Shown here: positions 8,510 through 17,436 of the stretch, piece by piece
Position numbering within the stretch: the first letter of the stretch is position 1
Layout: each line of letters opens with the position of its first letter
Assembly (NCBI GenBank): GCA_017546445.1
Contig: JAFYWX010000024.1
Coordinates: 1-49,450, forward strand
DNA from: Akkermansia sp.
Lineage (GTDB): Bacteria; Verrucomicrobiota; Verrucomicrobiia; Verrucomicrobiales; Akkermansiaceae
Direction: 5' to 3'
Length of the DNA stretch: 49,450 nucleotides
Translations under genes and position numbers: made by a program
The notes under the pieces: model-generated
What the model was told of the DNA's origin: nothing
Seen by the model: the letters and a program-made list of their open reading frames with translations, nothing else
Database searches by the model: none

Positions 8510-9184
8510 ATGAAGGAACTGGTATTGCTGAGACATGGGGAATCACAATGGAATGCAGAGAACCGCTTTACCGGGTGGGTGGATGTTCCTTTGTCTGTAC
8601 GTGGGCGCCGGGAGGCGGAGCTGGCCGGGCAGCGCTTGAAGGAAAGCGGGTTCCGCTGCGGTGCTGCCTGTTCTTCTGTGCTGATGCGGGCCATTCATAC
8701 CCTCAATATCGTGCTGGCCGGGCTGGACTGCGCCTGGGTGCCGCTGCATAAGGATTGGCGGCTCAATGAAAAGCATTATGGCGTGCTTCAGGGGCGCAAC
8801 AAGCGGGAGGTGGAGCAGGAAATGGGGGCGGACCTGGTGTGGCGCTGGCGGCGTGCCTATGATTGCCCACCGCCGCCCATGGCTCCGGCCGAGGCGGAGC
8901 GGCAGGCCGCGGAGCCCCGGTACGCCGGGCTGCCTGCAGGTGCCTTGCCGCTTACCGAATCTCTGGTGGATACGCACCGCCGTGTGCGGTCATGCTGGGA
9001 GGCGGAACTGCGTCCCCGCCTGTACGCAGCAGGTTCTCTGCTGGTGGTGGCTCATGGGAACAGCCTGCGGGCTCTGGTGATGCATCTGCGCGGTATGTCG
9101 CCCGCAGAAGTGGAGCAGCTGGAGATAGCGACCTGCCAGCCGCTCCGCCTCGCGTTTGATGATGACATGCAGCTGTTATCATAG
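8510..9184 (+). CDS. gpmA: 2,3-bisphosphoglycerate-dependent phosphoglycerate mutase
   Basis: Interconverts 3- and 2-phosphoglycerate in glycolysis/gluconeogenesis; cytoplasmic. 224 residues from MKELVLLRHGES; the upstream in-frame Met gives an unlikely extension. Present are the phosphohistidine motif RHGESQWN near the N-terminus, the conserved Glu in LNEKHYG, and the second catalytic His in AHGNSLRAL. Length is slightly below the 230-250 usual for GpmA. Divergent from the minus-strand gene at 8009-8440 and followed 86 bases later by the phage-like block. The candidate promoter is not obvious. Confidence 0.93.
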   Translation: MKELVLLRHGESQWNAENRFTGWVDVPLSVRGRREAELAGQRLKESGFRCGAACSSVLMRAIHTLNIVLAGLDCAWVPLHKDWRLNEKHYGVLQGRNKREVEQEMGADLVWRWRRAYDCPPPPMAPAEAERQAAEPRYAGLPAGALPLTESLVDTHRRVRSCWEAELRPRLYAAGSLLVVAHGNSLRALVMHLRGMSPAEVEQLEIATCQPLRLAFDDDMQLLS

Positions 9185-9216
9185 GGGAGGAACACCCTTG
9201 CAGCTGGAACCATGTG

Positions 9217-9276
9217 CCGACCGGTCGGGCTTGATTGACGCTGGCCTGCCATCGTGCCATGCTGCGCAGCATGGCA
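9217..9276 (+). promoter_or_regulatory. Two perfect palindromes before the phage-like block
   Basis: A perfect 12-bp palindrome (9217-9228, CCGACCGGTCGG) is followed by a perfect palindrome of 22 bp (9255-9276, half-site TGCCATGCTGC). The second covers the likely start codon at 9271 and the position where a -10 box would fall for a TTGACG at 9235-9240. They look like operator sites for a dimeric repressor, but no repressor gene is adjacent. Confidence 0.5.
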
Positions 9277-10494
9277 ATACGAATGAAAGAGTGGGGCCTG
9301 CTGGCTTACCCCCGCCAGACAGTGCATCTGCCGCTCAATTCACTGAATGACTGGGGGCGAACAGGCCGTGCTCTGGGCCAGGGCGTGCAGGAAGCGGGGC
9401 ATGGGCTTGCGGAGCTGGTGCCGGACATTGCCAGAGTGGCCCGGGCCGGGCAGCAGGCAGATGCCGCCGCTATGCTGCACGAGATTGGAGTGGAGACCAC
9501 GGAAGAGCTGCTGGAGCTGCCGGTGCGGGATTGGGATTACTGCTGGGAGCAGAGTTTTCAGCCCCGCGTGCAGCAGGTCTTGTCTCAGTTCAGCGGTGCG
9601 GAACGTGAGCAGGTCAGGCTCATGAGCGAGACTCTTGGTCAGCGCTTTTCGCTGGAAGGGCGCCGGCGTATGGAATTGCAGAGAATCCGGCATGCTCGCG
9701 ACCAATGGCAGGAACAGGTGGATTCTGCCGTGCGGCAGGGAGATGAGGAGAGCGCCCTCCGCTGGCTGGAGCAGGGACGTGAGGTTTTTGTGCCGGAGCC
9801 GGAAATGCCCCGGGAGTTGAATTCGGTGAAGAACCGGAGCCTGCAGGCTGCCTGGCAGCAGCAGTTGCAGCAGGAGCCCTATGCCGCCCTGCAGGCCTGG
9901 CAATCCGCTGATTCCCGGAAACCGGATGATGAATCGCTTCTGCAGAGTCTGGAGGGAGATATGGAAAATGCCCGGCATCATTTGTACCGCAATCTGGCCC
10001 GGCAGCTGGCGGCGGATGTGGAGCAGGGGCGCGAGCCGGATGCCGCTCAGCTGGAGCGCGCTGCTGCAGTGGGCGTGCTGCCGGCGGAGCAGCTGAGCCC
10101 CAGGGGAAAGGAAACCGCCTCCCTGAGCGTGGCCGATACCTGCAACTGGTTGCGCCGCATTGATGAGCGCGAAGCAGGGGATGATGAACACCTGGTGGTG
10201 GATATCTCGCTGGCACCCATTCCGCTGGAGCAGCGGCGCCTGCTGCTACAGCGCGTGCAGAGCACCGGGGCGCTGCCGCCGCACCAGCGCACGGCCATGA
10301 GCCGGACCTTGTGGAACTGGTACCGGGAGGGGCGATTCGGCTGCCCGGGGGATGCGGAATCCATGCTGTACCTGGGGCGGCTGCAGGAGGAGGCCCTTAT
10401 CCGCATGACAACGGAATCTCCTGCGGCGGCAAACACCTGGCTGGAAAACCTGGGGAAGACTGCCGATGCCTGGCTTTGCTTTGATGAACAATAA
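9271..10494 (+). CDS. Unknown protein, first gene of the phage-like block
   Basis: 407 residues from the ATG at 9271; ATGs at 9259 and 9283 are alternatives. The sequence is strongly helical and rich in Gln, Glu, Arg and Leu, with coiled-coil-like stretches in the middle and no membrane segment or signal peptide. I do not recognise a family. It is 8 bases upstream of the 1711-aa gene and shares its high-GC, Gln/Glu/Arg-rich character, so the two were probably acquired and are transcribed together. Its place before a giant protein and a terminase would fit a virion or scaffold component, but nothing in the sequence proves that. Confidence 0.75.
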   Translation: MAIRMKEWGLLAYPRQTVHLPLNSLNDWGRTGRALGQGVQEAGHGLAELVPDIARVARAGQQADAAAMLHEIGVETTEELLELPVRDWDYCWEQSFQPRVQQVLSQFSGAEREQVRLMSETLGQRFSLEGRRRMELQRIRHARDQWQEQVDSAVRQGDEESALRWLEQGREVFVPEPEMPRELNSVKNRSLQAAWQQQLQQEPYAALQAWQSADSRKPDDESLLQSLEGDMENARHHLYRNLARQLAADVEQGREPDAAQLERAAAVGVLPAEQLSPRGKETASLSVADTCNWLRRIDEREAGDDEHLVVDISLAPIPLEQRRLLLQRVQSTGALPPHQRTAMSRTLWNWYREGRFGCPGDAESMLYLGRLQEEALIRMTTESPAAANTWLENLGKTADAWLCFDEQ

Positions 10495-10502
10495 AACCTG
10501 AT

Positions 10503-13500
10503 ATGGAAAACGATACGATGATTGCAGAAAAGGAACCGCTGCCGCTGGAGCCCCTTCAGCCACAGCCGGGGCAGGATACGGGCAGGGAACAGGAAAAGGA
10601 GCGTTACTGGAGCTCGCTGCTGACCGGGAATCTGGAGCAGGTGCCGCTGGTGCTCCGGCAGAAGGTCGGTGCCGACCATGAAACGGAACCCGCCGAGGTG
10701 CGCGATTACCGCCTGGCCTCTCATATCAATCGCTCCTGGGTGGTGGACCACCAGAAGGTGAGCCGCGAGCAGGTGCGCGCCAACTGGCCGGAATTGCGCC
10801 GCAACATGGCGGCAGAAATGGGGGTGCTGGATGATGAACAGGAGGTGTATTCTGCCTTGTCCCTGCGGCAGATGGAGGCTCCCGCCCGCGAACAGGTACG
10901 CCGCGTGTACGCCTCTGCCTATTCTTCTGCCTTGAAGGGGGAGGAAACAGTGCCTCCCGAATCTGCAGAGGCGCGCCGCGTGTATCAGGATGCCCGCGCG
11001 GCTGCTTCCCAGGTGCGCGAGGAGTATATGCCGCTGGCGGAGGCCTTGTCGCAGGGCTGGTCGTTCCTCAAGGCTTCTGAAAGTGAGGCTTTTCCTCTGC
11101 CGGATATGGTGAAGGGTGCCCCCGGCCTTCTTCAGGCGGTGGATGCGCTGGCGGATATGGCCCCGGAGGAACGCGCCAAGGTGTATGAGATTGCCCGCTC
11201 GCTGGAATCTACCCGCCAGCTGGAAGAGGACCCCCGGAATCTGGGCAGTGCCATGCTGCACGCTATGCGCCGCGGCTCGGCAGATATTCGCCATTCTTTG
11301 CTGCAGGGGGTGGGGCATGTTGCTACTTCGCTCACCCATGCCGCGGGCGAGACTCTGGATAGCGATACGCTGCGCGGTGGTGCGGCGGCGCTGGATAAAC
11401 GCCTGCAGTCGCTGGATGAGCTGCGCCGCGTGGCGCAGGGTGAGGTGTTCCCCATTAAGCTGGATGAGGATAGCGCTTTCTGGGAAGAACTGGCGGTGGA
11501 TGCCGCGGGGGCGGTGCCTGGTGCAGCGCTGGCGTTCATGGGCGGTGCAGGTTTTGGTGCCTTGACTCTGGCAGGGGCTGGTGCCGCTGTGGCTGAGGCT
11601 CGCCGCCGGAGCCCGGAAGGACGCCAGGAGCTGCAGACTGCCGCCGGCATTGTGGGCGGCGCTCTGCAGGCCGGTATCTACATGGGGATGAGCCGCATCG
11701 GCGCGCAGATGCTTAACCGGAGCATTGCAAACTTCATCAGGGCAGAAAAGGCAGGCGTGGGTGGCTATTCGCTGGCGGCGTTGAAGACGCTGGGGGTGCT
11801 CACGGCAGAGAACGCCAAGCTGCTGCTGGCTGGTAAGGCTGCGCATGCCAGCGAACTCGGCATGCAGGAGCTGGCTGCCCGCGTGGATAATGTGGCCTCT
11901 AATATCGACTGGGAAGCCTACGGTGACAACCTGGTGGATATTGAGACCAACATGCGCGAGGCGGCCATGAATCTGCCGTTCATTCTCATTGCTGCCGGGC
12001 GCGCGGCGCTGCATCACTTCCGCTCGCCGGATATGGTGCTGGATAACCGGAAGCTGCTGGAGGAATGGGGCGTGGATGATGCCACCTACCAGCGCATTCT
12101 GGATGCCCCGGATTCGAATACGGGCACGGCCTTGCTGCGCGAGGCGCTTACCCACAGCAAGCGCTGGGGTGGAGCCGATTTCCTGCAGGACTGCATGCGC
12201 TCCCTGCGGCTTCTGAATACGGAGCAGCATGCCCCCTTTAATGACGAACAGGTAGTGCGCAATTTCCTGCGTCTGCCCTCAACACTGAAGCCCCAGGAGA
12301 TTGCAGAGCGCGATTACTCCAATCCGGAGACGCTCCAGAAGATAGCCGGGGCCATGGGCGAGAAGAATACCTCTCTCCTCAACAGAAAGAGCAGTGTGGA
12401 GTATATCCGCATGTGGGATACCTGGCTTCAGCGCGCACAGGGAGAGCTGGAGATGGCTCCGGAGGAGAAGAAGCGTATCGTTTCCACTTACCTGGAGATG
12501 AGTCGCAACCCGCAGAGTGTGTTGCCGCCGGAGTTCCGGGTGGATGGGTATTATAATCCACACCAGGCGGAGGTGGCTGAACTGATGCGGCGTGACCTGT
12601 TTCTGGAGATTGAGAAACTCTCGTATCTGTTCTTGTCCAATAATGAATCGCTGGGTAGTCTCACATATTCCTATAAGAGTCCGGAGCTGGCTCTGAGGCA
12701 TAATGAGAAGAAGCGGCGGGTGTTGTTGAGCAAAATCTGCCATTCGGTGGTGGCTGCCATTGCTTCTGGTGACAAGGAGGCAAGCCTTAATGAGTTATGC
12801 TCGTGGATACAGGGGAGCTATGATAATCGCCGGCGTACATCGACACACGCCCCAATCTGGTTCCGGAAGGCAGAGCGAGCAGATTTTCAGCAGATGTATG
12901 AGAAAGCCCTGGTGAGGGTTTTGAAGCCGGATAAGAAGAAGCCGCCGCAGCTGACGGATGCCTACCGCCTGGTACTGGGCTCGCGTGCCTGCGCAGAGGC
13001 GACACTGGAGCTGCTTCCACATACGAGTGATTTTCAAGAGCTTCTGAGCATGGGGTATAGCCCGGAGCAGGCTGCATCTCATATACTGGCCCGGGAATAC
13101 GAGGGGCAGCTGGATGCGGATACCTGGGCGCCCCCGCTGCTGAAGGTGAAGGAGAGTAACGCGATTGATAACCAGCGCCGCTTTCAGAGGAATCAGGAGC
13201 TGTGCAACCGCTATCTGCAGCTGAGCGGGTACTCGCTGGAGTCCAGCCCGGATGGCAATGGCAAGCAGCTCTGGCGAGTGAAGCGTCCGGATGGCCAATA
13301 CACACCCTGGTTCCCCTCCTATGGCTATGCTGTTAATTCCCTTGTGGGTAACGTGAAGACCAGATTCCTGCACATGGGACAAGGCGAGCTGCAGAAGAAT
13401 ATCGAACGGGCGTATCGGTATGCACCGAACGGCAAGCAGGCATTTTACGCGGGCCTTATGTATGCGCTGCCGCCGGGGAAGTTCACGGGGTTCGACCACC

Positions 13501-15638
13501 TGGGGCGCGTGGCTGCGGATGAGCTGCGCTCGCTGTGGATGGGCGATTCCACCATGTACTCCATGGGGCTTGAGTATGCGGAAGACCGGGCAAAATGGAA
13601 TCGGCAGAAGGGGGCACAGTGGTTACCGAATCTCAAAGATGCCGGGGATGGCAAGGATTCCTTCCTTGCGAGCCACCGGCGTGCGGAGACTCCCCTCTCG
13701 CTGGCGAAACTGCGCTTCTTTGTGTATTGGAACCGCATGCTTTCCTCCGGCTGGGTTACGCCGGAGGCCGTGGGCGAGGCGTTGCTGGAGGCCGGCGAAC
13801 TGGAGCAGGATAAGTATGATTACATTCTGGATAAAGGGCGTACGAAGCCGCTCTACATCTGGCATAAGGACAGAAAGGGGCGCCGAGCGTTGCTCCGGAT
13901 GCACCCGGACCGCATGAAGGCGGGTGATACCGCGGCCATGAATGCAGACCTGGCGCGCCGCATGGCGGATTATAATATCAAGTTCATGCTGGCGGATTTG
14001 CCGAATGCCAAATTGCCGGCCTCTGTGCGGGAGTGGTGTTATTCGTGCGCTTTTGGCAATTTCGGCATGCCGGAGCTCAGCCCTCGCCTCCGTGGTGCTG
14101 TCCGGGCGCAGAATCGCGCGGCGGCAGAGGAGGTGCAGAGCCTGATTCCCCGGGTGATGGAAATCCGCGCCAGACAGGAATCAGGGCAGGGGGTGAAGCT
14201 GGCAGAGATGCTGCGCGATGCCTACCAGCCGAATGAGGCCCGCCGCTATGAGCAGGGCTGGTGCTATGCCGTGGGCGGGGCGTCGGCCTTCCGCTCCAGC
14301 GGGCAGACCTTCTGGAACCTGCTGGATGACCCGGCCCGGGGCTGGAACCTTCTCACCCCGGAGGAACGCAGCCAGCTTGCTGAGGAAATCCGCGAGCACT
14401 GCGGGGAGATGACGCCGGAGCAGAAGCTGCAGGAGCTCAGCGAGGTGCTGCGTGAATACCCGGGGCTGCGTGCCTATTCCTCCGACCGGCGGAATGGCGG
14501 TGCCGTGCAGCGTATGGTGCTGAACCCCATTGCGGAGCAGGATCTGCTGGAACGCTCGTACAACATGTCCGAGAACACCCGCCTCATGAAGCCGATGCTG
14601 GTGAAAAAGGGATTCACCGTGGAGCCGACTGCCGAGCTGCCGCCGGAGTGGCGCGCGGACAGCCGGGTGCTTCCGGCGCTGCAGTTGCTTACGGAGCTGC
14701 GCCGCAATGTGACTGCCGCGCCTTACACGGATAAGGACGGCATATGGTGGCAGCAGGAGCGATATGGCGGCGCGGATGGCAAGCGCCCGAATGGCGTGGA
14801 TGAGCGCTGGCAGCCGGAGGTGGGCCTGAAGAGTTTCCTGGATTTCTACCAGCGGGTGGATAACCTGGGCCGTACCTACGGGGCAAATGGCCAGCTGAAT
14901 GTCTGCGGTGTGCCTCTGGGTGGTATCGGTGCAGGGGATATGGACATGAGCCAGCTGCAGCATGTGACGGTGTATCGCACACCGCGCCTGCCGGAGCACC
15001 TGGTGCGCCTGATGCCGGGCGAGCCGAATGCCGCTAATCCGTACCAGCGCAAGCCGTATGTGATGCACACGGCGGATGGCGTGCCGTTGCTGCCGAATCG
15101 CATGGCCCGCCAGGATGCGGAGATGATGGAATCTCTGACTCCGCTGAACTTGTTCCAGAGTGACCTGGAGCGCATGTACGATTTCCAGACAAACCACCGC
15201 TGGCGCAGAAACCAGCTGAGCACCTGCCTGGGCGATTTGCTGGAACGCCGCACCACCAGCCCGGAGGCCTGGGAGAATGCGGATGAAGGCAATATCAATA
15301 ATCTGGAGCTGTTCATGCAGGTGTTCCAGGATGGCCGCCTTTCCTATTATCTGGAAAAGAAGGACCCCACCCAGCTCACGCGTGGCGAGGCTTTGGCTGC
15401 AGAGTTAGGCCGCCTGATGCTGCTGGCAGAGTTCGGCACGGCGCGGGAGGCTGCCGTGGGGCAGCTGGTGAAGTTCTGCGACAAACTCAGAAACAGCCGC
15501 GAGGATAAGAGCTTGCTGCAGACTGCCTTGCACCGCATCGTGTCACCGGAGCCGAACCGATATATGGAGGAGGAGCTGCCGCGCCCTGAAGAAGATCGTA
15601 AACTTGACCTGAGCCCTGAAGATGCTGAATACTATTGA
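10503..15638 (+). CDS. Giant 1711-residue protein, possible internal virion protein
   Basis: The largest gene of the window, a single uninterrupted frame. Residues about 1-320 are acidic and helical. Residues about 325-405 hold a Gly/Ala-rich hydrophobic stretch with two possible membrane-inserting segments. The rest is soluble, with many Trp and Tyr, and the C-terminus is acidic. No lysozyme, protease, polymerase or nucleotide-binding motif was found. Large size, a membrane-active segment and direct coupling to a terminase large subunit recall internal or ejected virion proteins of podoviruses, or large polyvalent phage proteins; this is inference only. The stop at 15638 overlaps the terminase start by 17 bases. 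A long antisense open frame inside it is a shadow. Confidence 0.82.
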   Translation: MENDTMIAEKEPLPLEPLQPQPGQDTGREQEKERYWSSLLTGNLEQVPLVLRQKVGADHETEPAEVRDYRLASHINRSWVVDHQKVSREQVRANWPELRRNMAAEMGVLDDEQEVYSALSLRQMEAPAREQVRRVYASAYSSALKGEETVPPESAEARRVYQDARAAASQVREEYMPLAEALSQGWSFLKASESEAFPLPDMVKGAPGLLQAVDALADMAPEERAKVYEIARSLESTRQLEEDPRNLGSAMLHAMRRGSADIRHSLLQGVGHVATSLTHAAGETLDSDTLRGGAAALDKRLQSLDELRRVAQGEVFPIKLDEDSAFWEELAVDAAGAVPGAALAFMGGAGFGALTLAGAGAAVAEARRRSPEGRQELQTAAGIVGGALQAGIYMGMSRIGAQMLNRSIANFIRAEKAGVGGYSLAALKTLGVLTAENAKLLLAGKAAHASELGMQELAARVDNVASNIDWEAYGDNLVDIETNMREAAMNLPFILIAAGRAALHHFRSPDMVLDNRKLLEEWGVDDATYQRILDAPDSNTGTALLREALTHSKRWGGADFLQDCMRSLRLLNTEQHAPFNDEQVVRNFLRLPSTLKPQEIAERDYSNPETLQKIAGAMGEKNTSLLNRKSSVEYIRMWDTWLQRAQGELEMAPEEKKRIVSTYLEMSRNPQSVLPPEFRVDGYYNPHQAEVAELMRRDLFLEIEKLSYLFLSNNESLGSLTYSYKSPELALRHNEKKRRVLLSKICHSVVAAIASGDKEASLNELCSWIQGSYDNRRRTSTHAPIWFRKAERADFQQMYEKALVRVLKPDKKKPPQLTDAYRLVLGSRACAEATLELLPHTSDFQELLSMGYSPEQAASHILAREYEGQLDADTWAPPLLKVKESNAIDNQRRFQRNQELCNRYLQLSGYSLESSPDGNGKQLWRVKRPDGQYTPWFPSYGYAVNSLVGNVKTRFLHMGQGELQKNIERAYRYAPNGKQAFYAGLMYALPPGKFTGFDHLGRVAADELRSLWMGDSTMYSMGLEYAEDRAKWNRQKGAQWLPNLKDAGDGKDSFLASHRRAETPLSLAKLRFFVYWNRMLSSGWVTPEAVGEALLEAGELEQDKYDYILDKGRTKPLYIWHKDRKGRRALLRMHPDRMKAGDTAAMNADLARRMADYNIKFMLADLPNAKLPASVREWCYSCAFGNFGMPELSPRLRGAVRAQNRAAAEEVQSLIPRVMEIRARQESGQGVKLAEMLRDAYQPNEARRYEQGWCYAVGGASAFRSSGQTFWNLLDDPARGWNLLTPEERSQLAEEIREHCGEMTPEQKLQELSEVLREYPGLRAYSSDRRNGGAVQRMVLNPIAEQDLLERSYNMSENTRLMKPMLVKKGFTVEPTAELPPEWRADSRVLPALQLLTELRRNVTAAPYTDKDGIWWQQERYGGADGKRPNGVDERWQPEVGLKSFLDFYQRVDNLGRTYGANGQLNVCGVPLGGIGAGDMDMSQLQHVTVYRTPRLPEHLVRLMPGEPNAANPYQRKPYVMHTADGVPLLPNRMARQDAEMMESLTPLNLFQSDLERMYDFQTNHRWRRNQLSTCLGDLLERRTTSPEAWENADEGNINNLELFMQVFQDGRLSYYLEKKDPTQLTRGEALAAELGRLMLLAEFGTAREAAVGQLVKFCDKLRNSREDKSLLQTALHRIVSPEPNRYMEEELPRPEEDRKLDLSPEDAEYY

Positions 15639-17226
15639 CCCCGCCTACCGCAGCCGCCTGGCAGACCCGCTCTGGCGACTGAATAACTTGTACTGGATTG
15701 AAAATAAAAACGGGCGCATGCAGCGCTTTGCGCCGAATGCGGCACAGCTGCGCCTGCACCATAACCTGTGGTACCGCAATGCGGTGCTCAAGGCGCGCCA
15801 GCTGGGTATATCCACCTATGTGGCCATGCTCATGCTGGATAACTGCCTGTTCACGCCGAATTTTCATGCCGGTATCATCGATAAGACCCTGCCGGATGCG
15901 GAGCAGAAGCTGGAGAAAATCCGCTTTGCCTGGGAGCATCTGGATTACGTGCCGCCGCAGGCGGATGAGCGTGATAAGTCATTGGCTTATCTGGGCTTTC
16001 TTATCAAGCAGCAGACCGGCGCGCTGAAGAAGGGGAGCCTGCATCCGGCGGCAGATGCCCGCGGACGCCTGGCTTTCACCAATGGAAGTGACGTGCGCCT
16101 GGGTACCACGCTGCGTGGCGGCACGCTGCAGCTGCTGCATGTGAGTGAGCTGGCGCATGTCTCGGTGCACGCGCCGTGGCGGGCTCGCGAAATCCGAACC
16201 GGCGCCATCAACACCGTGCCGGTGGAGGGAACCATCATCCTGGAGAGCACGCACGAGGGCGGGCGCTATGGGGTGAACTATGAACTTACCTCCCAGGCCA
16301 TGGAGAACTGCGCCAAGGAGGAGTTGTCGCCGCTGGATTTCCGCTTCTTCTTCATGAGCTGGTTCGATAATCCGGATTATGCTCTGCCGGGGCACAGCGG
16401 GTGGTCAGATGCGCAGGCGGCGTATTTCGAGAAGCTGGAGCAGGAGTGCGGGGTGCAGCTGAGCCATGCGCAGAAACTCTGGTATACCCGCATGGAGCGC
16501 ACCATGGGCGCAGCCATGCGGCAGGAGTACCCCTCCACCCCGGATGAGGCCTTTGCCACGGGCAATGACGGCGCTATCTATGGCGCCCAGATTGCCCGGT
16601 TGCGCGAGAATGGCCGCATAGGCGCCAGTTTTGAATACAATCCGCAGGAGCCGCTGTATACCGCCTGGGACCTCGGACTGAGCGACCACACTTCCATCTG
16701 GCTGGTGCAGAACTACGGGGGCAATGTCTACTGGCTGAACCACTATGCCGCCAATCAGCTGCCGCTGGAGCACTTTGCGGGCAAAATTCGGGAGTGGGAA
16801 ATGAGTTATGGGCATATCGCTGCGCATTTCCTGCCGCATGATGCTGCTCACCGCGACCCGCACGGGCATTCCTACGTGGAAAGCCTGGCCAAGGAGGGTA
16901 TAAGCGCCGTGCGAGTGGTGCCGCGCACGCCGGATATCTGGCGCGGTATCAATTCCCTGCGTGGTATTCTGACGCACAGCTGGTTTCACCGCGATACCAT
17001 GCAGCAGCGTGTGAATCCACGCGGGGAGAAGGAGCCCTCCGGCCTGCGCTGCCTGGAGATGTACCGCACCGCGCCTGCCGGGGCCAGCGGCACGTATCGT
17101 GAAACGCCGGTGCACGATGCCAGCTCCCATTCGGCAGATGCCGCCCGTATGTTTGCGGAGGCCTTGTCGCACGGCATGGTGTACCCGGTGCAGCTGCGGC
17201 TGGGCGCCCGGCGGGCTCGTATGTAG
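15622..17226 (+). CDS. Phage terminase large subunit
   Basis: ATP-driven DNA-packaging motor with nuclease, 534 residues. ATPase part: Walker A-type KARQLGIST (57-65), a Walker B-like segment ending in Ser-Glu (LLHVSE, Glu176), and a coupling motif LESTHEGG near 207-214. Nuclease part, RNase H-like: Asp350 in AWDLG, an HD pair at 406-407, and a late Asp506 in SADAAR. All key acidic residues appear present, so the enzyme could be active. It overlaps the end of the giant gene and is 7 bases before the 42-aa membrane peptide gene. No small terminase subunit, portal or capsid gene is near, which is odd for a working prophage. Remnant, satellite or domesticated module are all possible. Confidence 0.88.
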   Translation: MLNTIDPAYRSRLADPLWRLNNLYWIENKNGRMQRFAPNAAQLRLHHNLWYRNAVLKARQLGISTYVAMLMLDNCLFTPNFHAGIIDKTLPDAEQKLEKIRFAWEHLDYVPPQADERDKSLAYLGFLIKQQTGALKKGSLHPAADARGRLAFTNGSDVRLGTTLRGGTLQLLHVSELAHVSVHAPWRAREIRTGAINTVPVEGTIILESTHEGGRYGVNYELTSQAMENCAKEELSPLDFRFFFMSWFDNPDYALPGHSGWSDAQAAYFEKLEQECGVQLSHAQKLWYTRMERTMGAAMRQEYPSTPDEAFATGNDGAIYGAQIARLRENGRIGASFEYNPQEPLYTAWDLGLSDHTSIWLVQNYGGNVYWLNHYAANQLPLEHFAGKIREWEMSYGHIAAHFLPHDAAHRDPHGHSYVESLAKEGISAVRVVPRTPDIWRGINSLRGILTHSWFHRDTMQQRVNPRGEKEPSGLRCLEMYRTAPAGASGTYRETPVHDASSHSADAARMFAEALSHGMVYPVQLRLGARRARM

Positions 17227-17233
17227 TTTCCCT

Positions 17234-17362
17234 ATGAATACGAATAAGGAACAACACAGCTGGCTGACTGGTCTTCTGACCGGTTGGGGGGTGAAGGAGA
17301 GCTGGGCTAAGCTGATTGCCGGTGCCATAGTCGGCGCGCTGGCTGCAGCGGGCCTGCTCTGA
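17234..17362 (+). CDS. 42-residue membrane peptide, holin-like
   Basis: Starts 7 bases after the terminase stop. A hydrophilic N-terminus (about 10 residues) and a short amphipathic stretch precede one C-terminal Ala/Gly/Ile-rich membrane helix (about 26-42) that ends exactly at the protein end. A tiny one-helix protein at the end of a late-type phage operon fits a holin or a membrane accessory peptide, but such peptides cannot be assigned from sequence alone. It is the last gene of the block and meets the minus-strand GH109 gene. Confidence 0.6.
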   Translation: MNTNKEQHSWLTGLLTGWGVKESWAKLIAGAIVGALAAAGLL

Positions 17363-17363
17363 G

Positions 17364-17405
17364 GCAAAAAGACAATCCCCGGTGCCGTAGCCCGGCACCG
17401 GGGAT
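17364..17405 (-). terminator. Terminator between convergent genes
   Basis: A perfect 13-bp stem (17375-17387 with 17393-17405) has a five-base loop. On the minus strand it is followed by TGTCTTTTT, so it best serves the GH109-type gene ending at 17437; it may also stop the phage-like block from the other side. Confidence 0.85.
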
Positions 17406-17436
17406 GAATGAAATCGGAGTATCCGGATGGAGCGGC

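Noticed and set aside
10047..12230. A 727-codon minus-strand open frame in the phage-like block
   Set aside because: Shadow of the 1711-aa gene; composition rich in His, Arg and Gln with no domain, and the sense frame is unbroken for 5 kb.
9271..17362. Complete prophage
   Set aside because: No integrase, portal, capsid, tail or attachment-site repeats were found on either side; only a terminase and unknown proteins.
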